Origin: JABHQR01 sp043812455
GTDB taxonomy: Archaea; Nanobdellota; Nanobdellia; Woesearchaeales; GW2011-AR9
NCBI GenBank assembly: GCA_043812455.1
Contig: JBDRMB010000014.1
Coordinates: forward strand, 1 to 52,955
DNA length: 52,955 nucleotides
Direction: 5' to 3'
In this document: piece by piece, positions 13,878-22,632 of the stretch
How the letters are laid out: every line of letters starts with the position of its first letter
How positions within the stretch are numbered: position 1 is the first letter of the stretch
Notes under the pieces: generated by a model
Database searches by the model: none
What the model was told of the DNA's origin: nothing
Seen by the model: the letters and a program-made list of their open reading frames with translations, nothing else
Translations under genes and position numbers: made by a program

Positions 13878-16463
13878 TCAAACCAAAGTAACATCATGTG
13901 ACTTGCTTTCTCGCATTCCAGCAGTAGTAATCTGTACAAACTCAGCTTTCTGCCACATCATTGGAATGCTGTTAGAACCACAATAACTTATTCCACTTCT
14001 AAGGCCGCCAACAAGCTGAGCAATAACTTCACTGACATGACCTTTGTATCGCACCATTGCTTCTACGCCTTCTGGGACAACATCTTCAAGATCTTTCCCA
14101 ACCTTTTTCCCTTCACGATTTTTACGGCCCATAGCAGCACCAAACGAAGCCATACCCCTACTGATCTTAAACTTCTCTCCATTACGGATCGTCATCAAAC
14201 CTGGGCTTTCATCAGTTCCCGCTAAAGAACTGCCTAACATTACTGTAAAAGCTCCAGCAGCTAAAGCTTTAGTGATATCCCCAGAAACTTTAATTCCCCC
14301 ATCAGCAATTATTGGGATATCATACTGCCTAGCAATTTCTGCACAGTTCATTACTGCACTTAGTTGAGGAACTCCAGCACCAGAAACTATTCTGGTAGTA
14401 CAAATTGAATTGTGTACGATTACATTATTGGCAATAAAACTATGAGTTGGGCAATCAACCTCTAAATCATAAACTTTTGCCTCAAAGCCCTGTCTTGAAA
14501 GTTCAAGAAGTTTAACTGCTTGATAATCTTTAGTTAATCTTTTTCTTCCAGTATTGATAATTTCTCCAATATAACCTTGGTGAAATTCTTTCAAATTTAA
14601 TCCTTTTAGATTTCCTGCAGAGATTTGTTTTTTTATACAGTTTGGAAACACGCCAGTTAACAAATAATTGCAAACACAAAACAATTCTATTAAACCTTTA
14701 GATGTGTTATTGAACCTAATTCTACCTCCTTTTTCAATATGGCCATCACTATCAATAAGACCATTTAATAATCCCCTAAGGTATTCTTTATTGCCTACCA
14801 AAAACTCGGGAGGTAAGTTTTTGTTTTGTTTTTTATCAAAGTTCTTTAAAAAATCTGCAAATGGCTTATAATAAAAGATAATGTGAAAAATATTATCTTT
14901 AGGATAAATTTTACATTCTTTATCAAAAATAGATTGGATACATTTTGTTAACTTTTTTACAATTTTTGATTCATGTTTCCCAAAATACCACCTGACAGAT
15001 CCAATACTGGAATTCTTTGACTTTGCAGTATGAGCAGACCCATCACCTAAAAAAGTTCCAAATACATATCCTAAATCATAGTTTGGTTTTAGAACAGTAT
15101 CTATTTCATAATTGTATCCGGTTCGCCAATTTCCTTTATTGCGTTTTTTCAAAACAATTTCAAAAGAATCTTTTAAATCAAAATTAATCTTTCTTGGCAA
15201 GAGTAAAACATCTTGTTCTAAAGAATTTACTTCCTTCCATTTAAATTTAGATATTTTTGGAATAGTCTTACTTTTTAGTCCTAATAATTTAGCATACCCT
15301 CTACTTTGAAGTGTTTTAATTGAAGAAGTGTTTAAATCTCCAATCCAAAATTTATGTTCTGGAGTAACAAATGTGTCCTCATAAAATATAGAATTTCTCA
15401 ATTTAATAACTTTTTTAATTCCTGTGCTAAAAGATTTAATAACTTTTACTGGATTACCTTCTTTATTGATAACATAATCTCCTTTCTTAATATCTTCAAT
15501 ATTTTTATAAATTCCATTTGACATCAGTATTCGTGTTCCTGCTACAAAACAGCCAGGTCCAACACCCACTTTAATTGCATCAGCACCTGCTTGAATTAAT
15601 TCTTGAGTGGCTTCTGCAGTGGCAACATTACCAGCAATTACATCAACTTCTGGAAAATTAGTTTTTACTTGTTTGAGAACGTCAATCACTCTGATTGCAT
15701 GACCGTGTGCAACATCAATTACAATTACATCAACACCTGCGTTAACTAATGCTTTACTATGTTCAAGAAAATTATCTTTAATTCCGATTGCAGCTCCTAC
15801 AATTAACCTTCCTTTTTTGTCACGAGATGCAAACGGATATGTTTCGATTTTGATAATATCTTTTTGAGTTAGAAGTCCTTTCAGTTTACCAAACTCATCA
15901 ACTATTGGCAATTTTTCTACTTTGCCTAGCTTAAAAATTTCTTTAGCTTCTTGAATTGTTATCCCCTCTTTACCTAAATATAATTTATCGTATGTTGTCA
16001 TCAATTCAGAAACTAACTTTTGGTTAGCACTATCACCATTTTGAAAAATAACGTCTCTGCCGGTAATAATTCCTCTTAAGAATTCACCTTCGATTACCAG
16101 AAGACCATGTACACCTTTTTCTTCCATAAATGCTTTAGCTTCAGCTAGAGTTTTTTCTGCAGTGATGGTATAGGGATTTTCGATAATCAAGTTGTCAGCA
16201 CGTTTAACTTTAGCAACCTCTTGTGCTTGTTCTTTAATGCTAAGAAACCTGTGGATGATTCCAATCCCACCTAACCTTGCCATAGCAATCGCCATTTCTG
16301 ATTCCGTGACAGAATCCATGTTAGCGCTAACTATTGGGATGTTGAGTTTGATATTTTTGCTTAACCTTGTGGCTGTAGAAATCTCTTTTCTGGAGTTCAC
16401 TATTGCTTTTTTTGGTACTAACAGAATATCATCATAACTTAAGCCCAAAGCAATATTTTTCAT
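13878..16463 (-). CDS. guaB: IMP dehydrogenase containing an intein
   Basis: 861 residues before splicing and 480 after. It makes XMP from IMP with NAD, the committed step to GMP. The N-extein (1-304) has the barrel start, two CBS domains at about 95-205 (GVHGLLVIEG, KLPIVDEFGKLKGLLT) and VIDVAHGH. The C-extein (686-861) begins SICTTRIVSGAGVPQ with catalytic Cys688, followed by ADGGIK, the MLGSSLAGTDESPG loop and the mobile-flap region near MASFGAAMGRK. The intein (305-685) interrupts GVGPG/SICTTR, so the enzyme is inactive until splicing. A CTATAAGATA box about 27 bp upstream suits the start at 16463. Confidence 0.96.
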   Translation of the reverse strand: MKNIALGLSYDDILLVPKKAIVNSRKEISTATRLSKNIKLNIPIVSANMDSVTESEMAIAMARLGGIGIIHRFLSIKEQAQEVAKVKRADNLIIENPYTITAEKTLAEAKAFMEEKGVHGLLVIEGEFLRGIITGRDVIFQNGDSANQKLVSELMTTYDKLYLGKEGITIQEAKEIFKLGKVEKLPIVDEFGKLKGLLTQKDIIKIETYPFASRDKKGRLIVGAAIGIKDNFLEHSKALVNAGVDVIVIDVAHGHAIRVIDVLKQVKTNFPEVDVIAGNVATAEATQELIQAGADAIKVGVGPGCFVAGTRILMSNGIYKNIEDIKKGDYVINKEGNPVKVIKSFSTGIKKVIKLRNSIFYEDTFVTPEHKFWIGDLNTSSIKTLQSRGYAKLLGLKSKTIPKISKFKWKEVNSLEQDVLLLPRKINFDLKDSFEIVLKKRNKGNWRTGYNYEIDTVLKPNYDLGYVFGTFLGDGSAHTAKSKNSSIGSVRWYFGKHESKIVKKLTKCIQSIFDKECKIYPKDNIFHIIFYYKPFADFLKNFDKKQNKNLPPEFLVGNKEYLRGLLNGLIDSDGHIEKGGRIRFNNTSKGLIELFCVCNYLLTGVFPNCIKKQISAGNLKGLNLKEFHQGYIGEIINTGRKRLTKDYQAVKLLELSRQGFEAKVYDLEVDCPTHSFIANNVIVHNSICTTRIVSGAGVPQLSAVMNCAEIARQYDIPIIADGGIKVSGDITKALAAGAFTVMLGSSLAGTDESPGLMTIRNGEKFKISRGMASFGAAMGRKNREGKKVGKDLEDVVPEGVEAMVRYKGHVSEVIAQLVGGLRSGISYCGSNSIPMMWQKAEFVQITTAGMRESKSHDVTLV
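14409..15551 (-). mobile_element. intein with LAGLIDADG homing endonuclease in IMPDH
   Basis: 381 residues (protein positions 305-685). Splicing blocks are complete: Cys305 at the start (CFVAGTRIL), block B TPEH at 367-370, block F VYDLEVDCPTHSF, terminal His684-Asn685, then +1 Ser686. The central endonuclease has two dodecapeptide motifs, LGYVFGTFLGDG (Asp474) and LRGLLNGLIDSDG (Asp573), both acidic residues intact. The element therefore looks able to splice and to home. The insertion point is two residues before the catalytic Cys of IMPDH, the most conserved site of the host protein, as expected of an intein. Confidence 0.95.
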
Positions 16464-16603
16464 ATTCTTTACTATTTAACATTCTTATCTTATAGTTTTG
16501 GATGTTTTAAAATATGCTTTCAAGGAAATAATTTTATTGCAAATTTGGTTGTATATTTCTTAAGGTACAAATATTAATAAATACCAATAATTATCAAAAC
16601 CTT

Positions 16604-16867
16604 ATGAAAAGAACAGTTGAATATGAAATGCCTAAAGATGAATTTGAAGGTCTAATTGATTATTTGAGAACAGAAGGAACCTACGAAGTACATTCATATA
16701 GGTTAATGGATAAAGGCACTATTGATGATGGAAGTTCTACTAGTTTTGAAGAATGCAGGCGCTTTTCAGAATTTCAAGTGCCAGAAAATTGTAAACTATT
16801 AACACTAAGAGTAAAAAATCCCAAATTGGTAAAAACGATAGACTCATACTTTGCCAGTAAAGAATAA
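16604..16867 (+). CDS. small soluble protein of unknown function
   Basis: 87 residues, acidic and basic mixed, with predicted alpha/beta character and no membrane segment or metal motif (one Cys in FEECRRF and one in PENCKLL). I do not recognise a family. ATG 16604 follows an AT-rich promoter-like stretch (ATTAATAAATACC, about 16571-16583) at leaderless distance. Two short hairpins follow the stop. It stands alone between IMPDH (divergent) and rfcL. Confidence 0.65.
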   Translation: MKRTVEYEMPKDEFEGLIDYLRTEGTYEVHSYRLMDKGTIDDGSSTSFEECRRFSEFQVPENCKLLTLRVKNPKLVKTIDSYFASKE

Positions 16868-16898
16868 GTTTCTTATTAAAGAACTTGTTCTAGTTCTT
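16863..16898 (+). terminator. double hairpin after the 87-residue ORF
   Basis: AATAAG/CTTATT (16863-16877) and AAGAACT/AGTTCTT (16879-16898) follow the stop codon directly, ahead of an AT-rich run. A transcription terminator is likely. Confidence 0.45.
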
Positions 16899-16978
16899 AA
16901 TATTATTCAGTTTGATTTTTTCCACTTAACACAATTACTACCACAAACCTTTAAAATAAACTTAGCTGAGAGTTTGGT

Positions 16979-18196
16979 ATGATTGCAAAACCTTCTATGT
17001 ACACTGTAAAGTATGCACCTAAGAACTCTGACCAAGTGTTCGGGCAGAACAAAGCAGTTGAAGAACTGAAAGATTTCATTCAGAATTATAAGCAAAAGAA
17101 ACAGAAAGCGGCATTATTACACGGTCCGATTGGTACTGGAAAAACTTCTGCTGTTTATGCCTTAATTAATGAACTAGATTATGACATTTTAGAGATTAAT
17201 TCTTCAGATCTAAGGAATAAAGATGCCATGGGCAGTTTTTTAAATTCTGCAATGGGTCAACAATCATTATTCTTCAAACCAAAAGTAATCTTGATAGATG
17301 AACTTGACAATTTCTCTGGTAGGAAAGATCGTGGTGGTGTGCCTGAACTTGTGAAAGCTTTAGACAAAGCAAGTTTTCCAGTAATAATGACTGCTAACGA
17401 TCCATCTGATTCTAAGTTTAAAGCTTTACGGCAAAAGTCATTGATGATTGAATTTCATAAATTAGAATATCGTTCAATAGCACATGCTCTACAATGGGTC
17501 TGTGAGCAGGAAAATATTGGATTTGAAGAAAAAGCAATCAATAGTCTTGCAAGACAAGCAGACGGTGATATGCGAGCAGCTTTGATAGATTTGCAATCTT
17601 TGGCAGGCAGCGGAAAGATTGAATTTAATCGAGTGATAGAATTGTCTGACCGGAAACGTACTGATACTATCTTTAACGCTTTAAATTTGATATTTAAATC
17701 TTCTTCAGTAGAAACAGCTTTACCTGCATTTGATGATGTTGATCTCGATACTGATCAAGTATTCTTATGGATGGATGAAAACTTACCTAAAGAGTATAAA
17801 TCTCCTATAGCTTTAGCGAAAGCGTATGAACACATTTCTCGAGCAGACATTTTTAGAAATAGGATTATGCGTAGGCAACATTGGCGATTTTTAGTTTATA
17901 TTTACAATCTTTTAAGTGCAGGGGTTTCTAACAGTAAAGATCAAAAGAATTCTTTTTTTGTTGAATATCGTCAGCCAATGAGGTTGCTTAAAATCTGGCA
18001 ATCAAATATTCGGTTAGCTAAGAAGAAAGATATTGCTGAGAAATTAGCGATTGCCACGCATACTTCTAAGAAAGTTGCAGTACAGCAAGTAACTTATCTG
18101 CAGAATATTTTTCAACATGCTCGTGCTGGCGAAGGCAATGCTATTGCCAAAGAGCTTGATCTAAGTGATGAAGAGGCTGATTGGTTAAGGGGATGA
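16979..18196 (+). CDS. rfcL: replication factor C large subunit
   Basis: 405 residues. Clamp-loader subunit that, with the small subunit, opens PCNA onto primed DNA using ATP. The N-terminus YTVKYAPKNSDQVFGQ is the RFC box. The Walker A motif is GPIGTGKTS (near residue 51), Walker B is VILIDELDNF, and sensor 1 is VIMTANDPSDSK. The C-terminal part is helical. It is somewhat shorter than many archaeal RfcL proteins and lacks their long charged, PCNA-binding tail. The small subunit is not in this window. It ends 50 bp before GlyRS and is probably co-transcribed with it. Confidence 0.93.
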   Translation: MIAKPSMYTVKYAPKNSDQVFGQNKAVEELKDFIQNYKQKKQKAALLHGPIGTGKTSAVYALINELDYDILEINSSDLRNKDAMGSFLNSAMGQQSLFFKPKVILIDELDNFSGRKDRGGVPELVKALDKASFPVIMTANDPSDSKFKALRQKSLMIEFHKLEYRSIAHALQWVCEQENIGFEEKAINSLARQADGDMRAALIDLQSLAGSGKIEFNRVIELSDRKRTDTIFNALNLIFKSSSVETALPAFDDVDLDTDQVFLWMDENLPKEYKSPIALAKAYEHISRADIFRNRIMRRQHWRFLVYIYNLLSAGVSNSKDQKNSFFVEYRQPMRLLKIWQSNIRLAKKKDIAEKLAIATHTSKKVAVQQVTYLQNIFQHARAGEGNAIAKELDLSDEEADWLRG

Positions 18197-18246
18197 TACT
18201 CATTCTTACAAAAAACTTAATAAACAAAGAGAGTGATACTTAAGTT

Positions 18247-19740
18247 ATGACACTTACAACTACTGATTTAGCAACTTTCTGTAAAAAGAAAGGTTTAGTT
18301 TACCAATCCTCAGAAATTTATGGTGGGATGTCCGGGTTCTGGGATTATGGACCTTTGGGTGTAGAACTGTTCAACAATCTGAAAGCTAGCTGGTGGAAAC
18401 AGTTCGTTAAAGATAAAGAAAATATGGTGGGTTTGGATGCTAGTATCATATCTCATCCACAAGTTTGGAAAGCTTCTGGGCATTTAGAATGTTTTGGTGA
18501 TCTAGTATTAACCTGTTCCAAATGTAAGAGTAAGTTGAGAGCTGATCATTTCATTGAAGATGAGGTTGATCTGAACGTAGAAGGATGTAAACTTGATGAA
18601 ATCAACCAAATTATTGAAGATAAAGGCCTTAAATGTCCGAAATGTAAAAGTAAATTTGAAGAGTTGAAAGATTTCAATTTATTGTTTGAAACTTCTGTCG
18701 GTGCTGAAGAAGGTAAAAAATCTGTAGCTTACCTACGTGGCGAGACTGCCCAAGGGATGTTTACCAATTTCAAAATTGTTACTGAAACTAGCAGACAAAA
18801 ATTACCTTTTGGTATCGCTCAGGTTGGAAAATGTTTCCGGAACGAAATTTCTCCACGAGATTTTATGTTCAGAAGTAGAGAATTTACTATTGCTGAATTT
18901 GAATTTTTTATCCATCCTGATGAAAAGAAGTGTGATAAGTTGACTAAAGCACATAAAGACTTGAAATTAATGTTCCTTGCTGCTGAAAGCCAAGATAAAG
19001 GTAATAAAACTTTAAGAGAAACCAGTATTGGCGAGCTGCTGAAACAGAAAAAGTTGGATGAATGGCATGCATACTGGTTAGCAGAGCAGATGATGTGGTA
19101 CTATTCTATCGGGCTAACTCCGACTAATATGAAAGTGAGGGAACATACTAAATCAGAATTATCTCATTATTCTTCAGCGACTTTTGATATAGATTACAAT
19201 TTTCCATTCGGTTCTAAAGAAATTGCAGGTAATGCAAACCGTGGTCAGTACGATTTGAATCAGCACATCAAAGAAAGTAAACAGAAGTTAGGTTATTTTG
19301 ATGAAGATAGTAAAGAAAGGATAATCCCTCGTGTAATTGAACCTACTTTTGGTGTGGATCGTGCTTTTTTAGCAGTTGTTGTAGAAGCTTATGATTATGA
19401 CAAAAAGAGAGGCAACATTGTCTTGAAATTGCCGAAACGTCTGGCACCAATATATTGTGCAGTATTTCCTTTAGTTAAGAAAGACGAAAAGTTGGTAGCT
19501 AAAGCGCGAGAAATTTTTGACGAATTGAAAACATGTTATCCTTGTTTTTATGATGAAGCTGGTAGTGTGGGTCGTCGTTATGCACGGGCAGATGAAATTG
19601 GAATTCCGTACTGTATCACTGTTGATGATGATAGTCTTAAGGAAGGTTCTGTTACTATTCGTGATCGGGATAGCACTAAACAAGAACGTGTCAAGATCAA
19701 AGAATTAAAGCAGAAACTGTTTGATTTGTATTGTGGTTAA
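18247..19740 (+). CDS. glyS: glycyl-tRNA synthetase (archaeal/eukaryotic alpha2 type)
   Basis: 497 residues, class II. Residues 20-45 (IYGGMSGFWDYGPLG) start the catalytic core. CSKCKSKLRADH and CPKCKSKF form a zinc-binding insertion. Motif 2 is GKCFRNEISPRDFMFRSREF and motif 3 is IEPTFGVDRAF. The C-terminal anticodon-binding domain includes AGSVGRRYARADEIGIP. Its TAA lies within a TTAA that is also the stop of the opposing gene (19737-19740). Confidence 0.96.
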   Translation: MTLTTTDLATFCKKKGLVYQSSEIYGGMSGFWDYGPLGVELFNNLKASWWKQFVKDKENMVGLDASIISHPQVWKASGHLECFGDLVLTCSKCKSKLRADHFIEDEVDLNVEGCKLDEINQIIEDKGLKCPKCKSKFEELKDFNLLFETSVGAEEGKKSVAYLRGETAQGMFTNFKIVTETSRQKLPFGIAQVGKCFRNEISPRDFMFRSREFTIAEFEFFIHPDEKKCDKLTKAHKDLKLMFLAAESQDKGNKTLRETSIGELLKQKKLDEWHAYWLAEQMMWYYSIGLTPTNMKVREHTKSELSHYSSATFDIDYNFPFGSKEIAGNANRGQYDLNQHIKESKQKLGYFDEDSKERIIPRVIEPTFGVDRAFLAVVVEAYDYDKKRGNIVLKLPKRLAPIYCAVFPLVKKDEKLVAKAREIFDELKTCYPCFYDEAGSVGRRYARADEIGIPYCITVDDDSLKEGSVTIRDRDSTKQERVKIKELKQKLFDLYCG

Positions 19741-20072
19741 TTTATAGCACACAAACAAGTATAACTTCCACTTTGGATTTGAGTGTTTTCTACAGATGCT
19801 CCATCAAAAGAACTGCTAATTGCATAACCACCAACTTTACCACAAGCGTAGGTACATTTCATTCTTCCACTACCTTCAATCAATTCTGCTTGGTTAAGAA
19901 TTTCTGCAAAATCTTCTGTTGCAGGTAAACCGCTATACGCTTTACCAGTTGAAGAGATATAACTTGCTAGCATGATTAAGATACAAACGGCTGCGACTAC
20001 CATTACTGCGATTACTAAATGATCATCCCATTTCTGTCTTTTAGTTTTTTTCTTTTTTGCCATTTGTTTCAT
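19737..20072 (-). CDS. membrane-anchored protein with C-terminal cysteine module
   Basis: 111 residues. A Lys-rich start (M at 20072, or 20063) precedes a membrane segment (about 20-42), then an extracellular part ending in KCTYACGK ... SYTCLCAIN. The CxxxC ... CxC arrangement at the very C-terminus also ends the two proteins encoded just upstream (20083 and 21747), so these look like components of one secreted or surface assembly. It is last in a three-gene minus-strand run, 10 nt after the previous stop. No known family recognised. Confidence 0.7.
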   Translation of the reverse strand: MKQMAKKKKTKRQKWDDHLVIAVMVVAAVCILIMLASYISSTGKAYSGLPATEDFAEILNQAELIEGSGRMKCTYACGKVGGYAISSSFDGASVENTQIQSGSYTCLCAIN

Positions 20073-20082
20073 ATTCTTAAGA

Positions 20083-21750
20083 TTATGATGTCACATAACA
20101 TGTACATTTAGTACTTCCTGCATCTGAACAGGCTTTCATTCCAGCATCTGCAAAACCGCAAGTTTTTCCTGTTAGTGCGCACTGATCATTACAAGTGCTT
20201 GCCGTGTTTGTTTCAACAATACCTGAATTTAGGTATTCGAGGAAATCTACGTACGTGTTTACATATTGTGGTGGTTCATATGCTGGTGCTGGTGCCACTG
20301 GCGGTGCGTATTCGAAGTATGTGCATACTCCATTTATCCAAATGCTATCTTCTCCACACGGTTGTCCTTCACAATCTGAATCTGCTCCGTCAATTCCGTC
20401 GTCTGAGAAAAAGTATGTTGCTTCAGCAGTAATTAATGAACCATTTTCTACATTTACTACAATAAGTTCTTCATTAAGAGTAAATGCATCAGTTAATAGA
20501 TTCTTAACAGCATTTCCTGTAATAGAAACACTTACTTGAGTCATTCCTAGCATTGAATTAACATTATTAATAATATCATCATCAATTCCTGACTGTTGTA
20601 ATCCTGTATTAATTTGTCCTGCTGCTTGAGTATTATCATAACCATAATTAAGTGCAATGTTATAAACTACTAATGATGCTGAAAATTGGTCAATTCCAGT
20701 ACCCATAAGAATGTTTACTTGTTCATTAATTGGAACTTCATTTTGAAACATTTGGTCTACAGTATCAACGTAAGTTTCATAAATTTCAGGATTTATTTGT
20801 CCAGAATAAATACTTCTGTATTGTGTATTTATAGCCTCAACAGGTGGCATAGTTATACCTTTGTCTTGTAATCCTTCTAGAATCTCTGGCATTATATTTA
20901 TCATAGATTGGAGGGTAGCTTCATTAAGTTCATTCATTAAACTTTGCCAAGCATTATCTTTGAATGCATCACCTAAATTTTTTGAAGTTTGATATTGGTT
21001 ATTGAATTCGCTAAGAAAATCAGCAAAATCTTTGGAAGGACCATCTCCAGAATCACCATTACTTTCACTTCCACCACTAACCCATTGAGAATCTATGATT
21101 CTATAATCATTGTCAATACCATCATTACATTCTAATTCCATACATTCTCCATTAACACAGCCAGAACCATTATATAACCCACATGGTACATCTAAACAAT
21201 TATCATCTTCACAATCAATTAAACCATCACCATCATTATCAAAATCATCATAACATGTTACTTCACCATCTGCTTCTGCTAACACACATTCGTATTCATA
21301 TTGTGAACAGACATATCCATAATCACAATCTTCATCTTCAAAACAATCCACTAATTCTCCATCGTAGCAGAAAACTGAAGTGTATGATTCAAAAATATCA
21401 TTACAAATTAATTCTATAAAATTAGTACTCTTTGCTACGCTATTTCCATCTTCATCACAACATGAATCTTCATAATAAGATACATAATTAAAATTTAAAA
21501 TCCCATAATTTTCTGGATCATTACCATTATCAGTTTCATTTATACAATAAGCTGGTTGCATGGGTGGTGTGGGATTATCACCAAACACTGATGAACAATA
21601 ATTTTTAGGACACAGCAAACTAACATCTCCTCCTTCTGAACAGTCAAATAGATTATCAACGGCTTTTTGTGTTTGAAGCTCACCTAAAACTATCTGAACT
21701 CCTAAAATAACAATCAGAACAGACACTAAAAACAAAACTAACTTCCTCAT
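20083..21750 (-). CDS. secreted cysteine-rich protein with calcium-type repeats
   Basis: About 555 residues from ATG 21750. It opens with a signal or anchor (MRKLVLFLVSVLIVILGVQ). Next is a Cys-rich region containing CFEDEDCDYGYVC and DDFDNDGDGLIDCEDDNC, the Asp-rich pattern of thrombospondin-3/EF-hand-like Ca-binding loops. Then come about 250 residues of Gln/Asn-rich helical sequence, a second short Asp-rich Cys patch, a Pro/Ala-rich linker, and a C-terminal cysteine module (CNDQC ... CTC). The start is fixed by ATGA overlap with the upstream stop and a GAGGTG site five bases away. Surface protein, role unknown. Confidence 0.75.
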   Translation of the reverse strand: MRKLVLFLVSVLIVILGVQIVLGELQTQKAVDNLFDCSEGGDVSLLCPKNYCSSVFGDNPTPPMQPAYCINETDNGNDPENYGILNFNYVSYYEDSCCDEDGNSVAKSTNFIELICNDIFESYTSVFCYDGELVDCFEDEDCDYGYVCSQYEYECVLAEADGEVTCYDDFDNDGDGLIDCEDDNCLDVPCGLYNGSGCVNGECMELECNDGIDNDYRIIDSQWVSGGSESNGDSGDGPSKDFADFLSEFNNQYQTSKNLGDAFKDNAWQSLMNELNEATLQSMINIMPEILEGLQDKGITMPPVEAINTQYRSIYSGQINPEIYETYVDTVDQMFQNEVPINEQVNILMGTGIDQFSASLVVYNIALNYGYDNTQAAGQINTGLQQSGIDDDIINNVNSMLGMTQVSVSITGNAVKNLLTDAFTLNEELIVVNVENGSLITAEATYFFSDDGIDGADSDCEGQPCGEDSIWINGVCTYFEYAPPVAPAPAYEPPQYVNTYVDFLEYLNSGIVETNTASTCNDQCALTGKTCGFADAGMKACSDAGSTKCTCYVTS

Positions 21751-22079
21751 TCTGGCACCTCGCAACATCTGCAATTACCAGTATGAGCCACTGAACAAGT
21801 TTCTTCCAAAGGAATACATACATCATCGCCACAAGCAACATCACAAGTACTGCCAGAAGATGCAACCCAAGCACAATTGTTTTCAAGTAAATACAACATT
21901 CCAGAATATGTTGGTGAATCTGGGTCTAAAGTAATAGCTTGTCCGGCAACATTAGTAGCTGAAGGTGTTACAAAATTCAATAATAAACCAATAACACCTA
22001 CAACTAAAACTGCTCCAACAATAAATCCAATATCACGCTTCTCTTTTTTTGTTAATTTCAATCTATCTCCTCTTATCAT
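21747..22079 (-). CDS. small membrane protein with C-terminal cysteine module
   Basis: 110 residues. A charged N-terminus (MIRGDRLKLTKKEKRD), one membrane segment (about 17-35), then an extracellular tail with eight cysteines: CAW, STCDVACGDDVC, EETCS and NCRCC. It is first of the three-gene run; its TGA overlaps the ATG of the 555-residue protein. The cysteine spacing near the end matches the other two members (CxxxC then CxC), pointing to a shared disulfide or metal module. Confidence 0.72.
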   Translation of the reverse strand: MIRGDRLKLTKKEKRDIGFIVGAVLVVGVIGLLLNFVTPSATNVAGQAITLDPDSPTYSGMLYLLENNCAWVASSGSTCDVACGDDVCIPLEETCSVAHTGNCRCCEVPE

Positions 22080-22081
22080 AA

Positions 22082-22175
22082 TATACTAAGCAAGAATTAG
22101 TTTTTCATACTAATTCTTGCTGGTACACTGAAGAAAGCTTTGCTTTCTTTGTGTCCCAGAAACCAAAGGTTTCTG
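22082..22175 (+). repeat. hairpin repeat element, copy 2, with two extra hairpins
   Basis: Arms AGCAAGAATTAGT (22089-22101) and ACTAATTCTTGCT (22109-22121), outer TATAC/GTACA. The T:A pair of copy 1 becomes G:C here. Two more perfect hairpins follow: AAGAAAGC/GCTTTCTT (22131-22149) and CAGAAACC/GGTTTCTG (22157-22175). The array lies just upstream of the 110-residue membrane protein and downstream of the micro-protein pair, so it may end the latter's transcript. Confidence 0.65.
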
Positions 22176-22201
22176 TGGATATACCAACAAAAAATAAAAG
22201 T

Positions 22202-22384
22202 TTATATTTTTTGTTTAGTATAAAACCAAAAGGCTTGAAAGTATAGCAAAAATATTGTCATAATGCTTTCCAAAGGACGAAAACACACTTCGGGATCAAG
22301 GGAATTTATTATTAATAATCCAGACCAAATGATGGTGACTAAAAACAATGAAACATCAACTAGTCTCTTTCTATTAATTCTCAT
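22202..22384 (-). CDS. 60-residue membrane micro-protein
   Basis: Begins MRINRKRLVDV at 22384, one base after the stop of the 30-residue ORF. There are two hydrophobic stretches (about 9-27 and 39-55), so it probably spans the membrane twice, with basic residues at both ends (cytoplasmic side). There is one Cys (EVCF). Function unknown. The tight spacing with its neighbour argues that both are translated. Confidence 0.5.
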   Translation of the reverse strand: MRINRKRLVDVSLFLVTIIWSGLLIINSLDPEVCFRPLESIMTIFLLYFQAFWFYTKQKI

Positions 22385-22385
22385 C

Positions 22386-22478
22386 TTAAACAATTCCTAA
22401 AACATACAGTATAAACAAAACTGCTGCAATCAAAACGACTCCTAAAACCCCTAAAGTAACATAATCTCTCCAATCCAT
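22386..22478 (-). CDS. 30-residue single-pass membrane micro-protein
   Basis: MDWRDYVTLGVLGVVLIAAV followed by LFILYVLGIV: a short acidic start and then one long hydrophobic helix. A GAGGT site lies about six bases before ATG 22478, and a TATA-like TTTATATAG is about 47 bp upstream. Its stop is one base from the next ATG. The good ribosome-binding site supports it despite the small size. Confidence 0.5.
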   Translation of the reverse strand: MDWRDYVTLGVLGVVLIAAVLFILYVLGIV

Positions 22479-22484
22479 CCTTTA

Positions 22485-22603
22485 ACCTCTTGATTCTTTT
22501 TCCTATACTAAACAATTTTACTATATAAACTTAACTCTTGATATATAAGTATTTTTTTAAGTAAATAAATTACTAGCTTTATAAGTCAAATAGTAAGTTT
22601 TAT
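22485..22603. promoter_or_regulatory. divergent promoter region between micro-proteins and AbrB-like gene
   Basis: Minus-strand TATA-like GTTTATATAG (about 22521-22530) faces the micro-protein pair. Plus-strand TTTATAAAT (22595-22603) lies about 27 bp before the TTG codons at 22624 and 22633. The intervening sequence is almost only A and T, and no gene was seen in it. Confidence 0.4.
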
Positions 22604-22632
22604 AAATAGTAAAAAAATAAGTATTGTTCAGA

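Noticed and set aside
14409..15551. Free-standing homing endonuclease gene
   Set aside because: It is in frame with both IMPDH parts and has all splicing residues, so it is an intein and not a separate gene.
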